From Sphingobacterium sp. lm-10 (GTDB taxonomy: Bacteria; Bacteroidota; Bacteroidia; Sphingobacteriales; Sphingobacteriaceae): DNA of 64,000 nt. Positions 63,826 through 64,000 of the stretch are shown here, piece after piece; positions within the stretch are counted from its first letter, which is position 1, and each line of letters begins with the position of its first letter. Where the stretch lies: NCBI RefSeq assembly GCF_023554555.1, contig NZ_JAMJWC010000001.1, positions 2,232,001 through 2,296,000 of the forward strand. Reading direction: 5' to 3'. The notes under the pieces were generated by a model, which saw only the letters and a list, made by a program, of their open reading frames with translations, had not been told where the DNA came from and ran no database searches. Position numbers and translations under genes: made by a program.

Positions 63826-64000
63826 TTAAGAAAGAAATTGCTTGAGTTCACTATATAAACGAGCTGTTGGCAGCCCCATCACATTCTCATAAGAACCATC
63901 AATACGCTCAACGGCAATGCGACCAATCCACTCTTGAATACCATAAGACCCCGCTTTATCCATTGGGTTGTAGTTGGCTACATAGTAATCAATCTCTTCT
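63826..64000 (-). CDS. maf: Maf-family nucleotide pyrophosphatase (3' part only)
   Basis: The last 57 residues are in the window; the start lies beyond 64000. [14 protein letters not shown] and [21 protein letters not shown] are the C-terminal signature of Maf proteins, house-cleaning pyrophosphatases acting on modified or canonical nucleotides. Only the end is visible, so activity residues cannot be checked. Converges with the TonB receptor over a shared terminator. Confidence 0.9.
   Translation of the reverse strand, partial: EEIDYYVANYNPMDKAGSYGIQEWIGRIAVERIDGSYENVMGLPTARLYSELKQFLS

Overview
The window looks like a piece of a Bacteroidota chromosome, most likely a Sphingobacteriaceae-type genome. 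The evidence is family content: roughly 800-residue two-domain FtsX/MacB permeases, GH92 and GH43 enzymes, DUF2911, DUF4097, an HMA-headed TonB receptor and a BSP-type peptidase. Promoters of the TTTG / TAnnTTTG kind and AT-rich spacers fit the same group. No phage, plasmid, tRNA or rRNA gene was seen.

Positions 1-48240 are dominated by one export system. A sigma-54-dependent NtrC-type response regulator (cut by the left edge) and a TolC-like outer membrane factor are read leftwards. Rightwards from the same intergenic region runs a ~29 kb run of genes: HlyD-type adaptor, permease P1, MacB/LolD-type ATPase, then ten more permeases P2-P11 with short spacers (to 32051). A second permease group, P12 - DUF4097 beta-solenoid - P13 - P14, lies at 36986-45418, and a solitary MacB-type ATPase at 47575. 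In all there are 14 permeases for two ATPases, one adaptor and one outer membrane factor.

The strongest regulatory signal is a 16-bp palindrome, TGTTCG-N4-CGAACA, always in pairs spaced 21-22 bp. A pair precedes each of four units: the TolC gene, the HlyD-P1-P11 run, the P12-P14 run and the lone ATPase. In each case the near palindrome is centred 63-64 bp upstream of the GG of a -24-like element (TGGCAC in three of four). This looks like one sigma-54 regulon, probably bound by the regulator at the left edge.

Between the permease blocks (32100-36750) are a small Cys protein, an AraC regulator, a DUF2911 lipoprotein, a small lipoprotein, a DJ-1/PfpI protein, a flavin oxidoreductase and a small membrane protein. 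At 45421-46180 a tandem ~133-bp palindromic repeat carries a GIY-YIG gene inside one copy.

The right part (46391-64000) is ordinary: a GH43 enzyme; a leftward operon of a BSP peptidase and two GH92 mannosidases; a histidine kinase/OmpR regulator pair with a SirB1-type transglutaminase-like protein; a propeller-like lipoprotein; a MetZ-type sulfhydrylase; a Cys-rich small protein with an HMA-TonB receptor (metal theme); and the end of maf.
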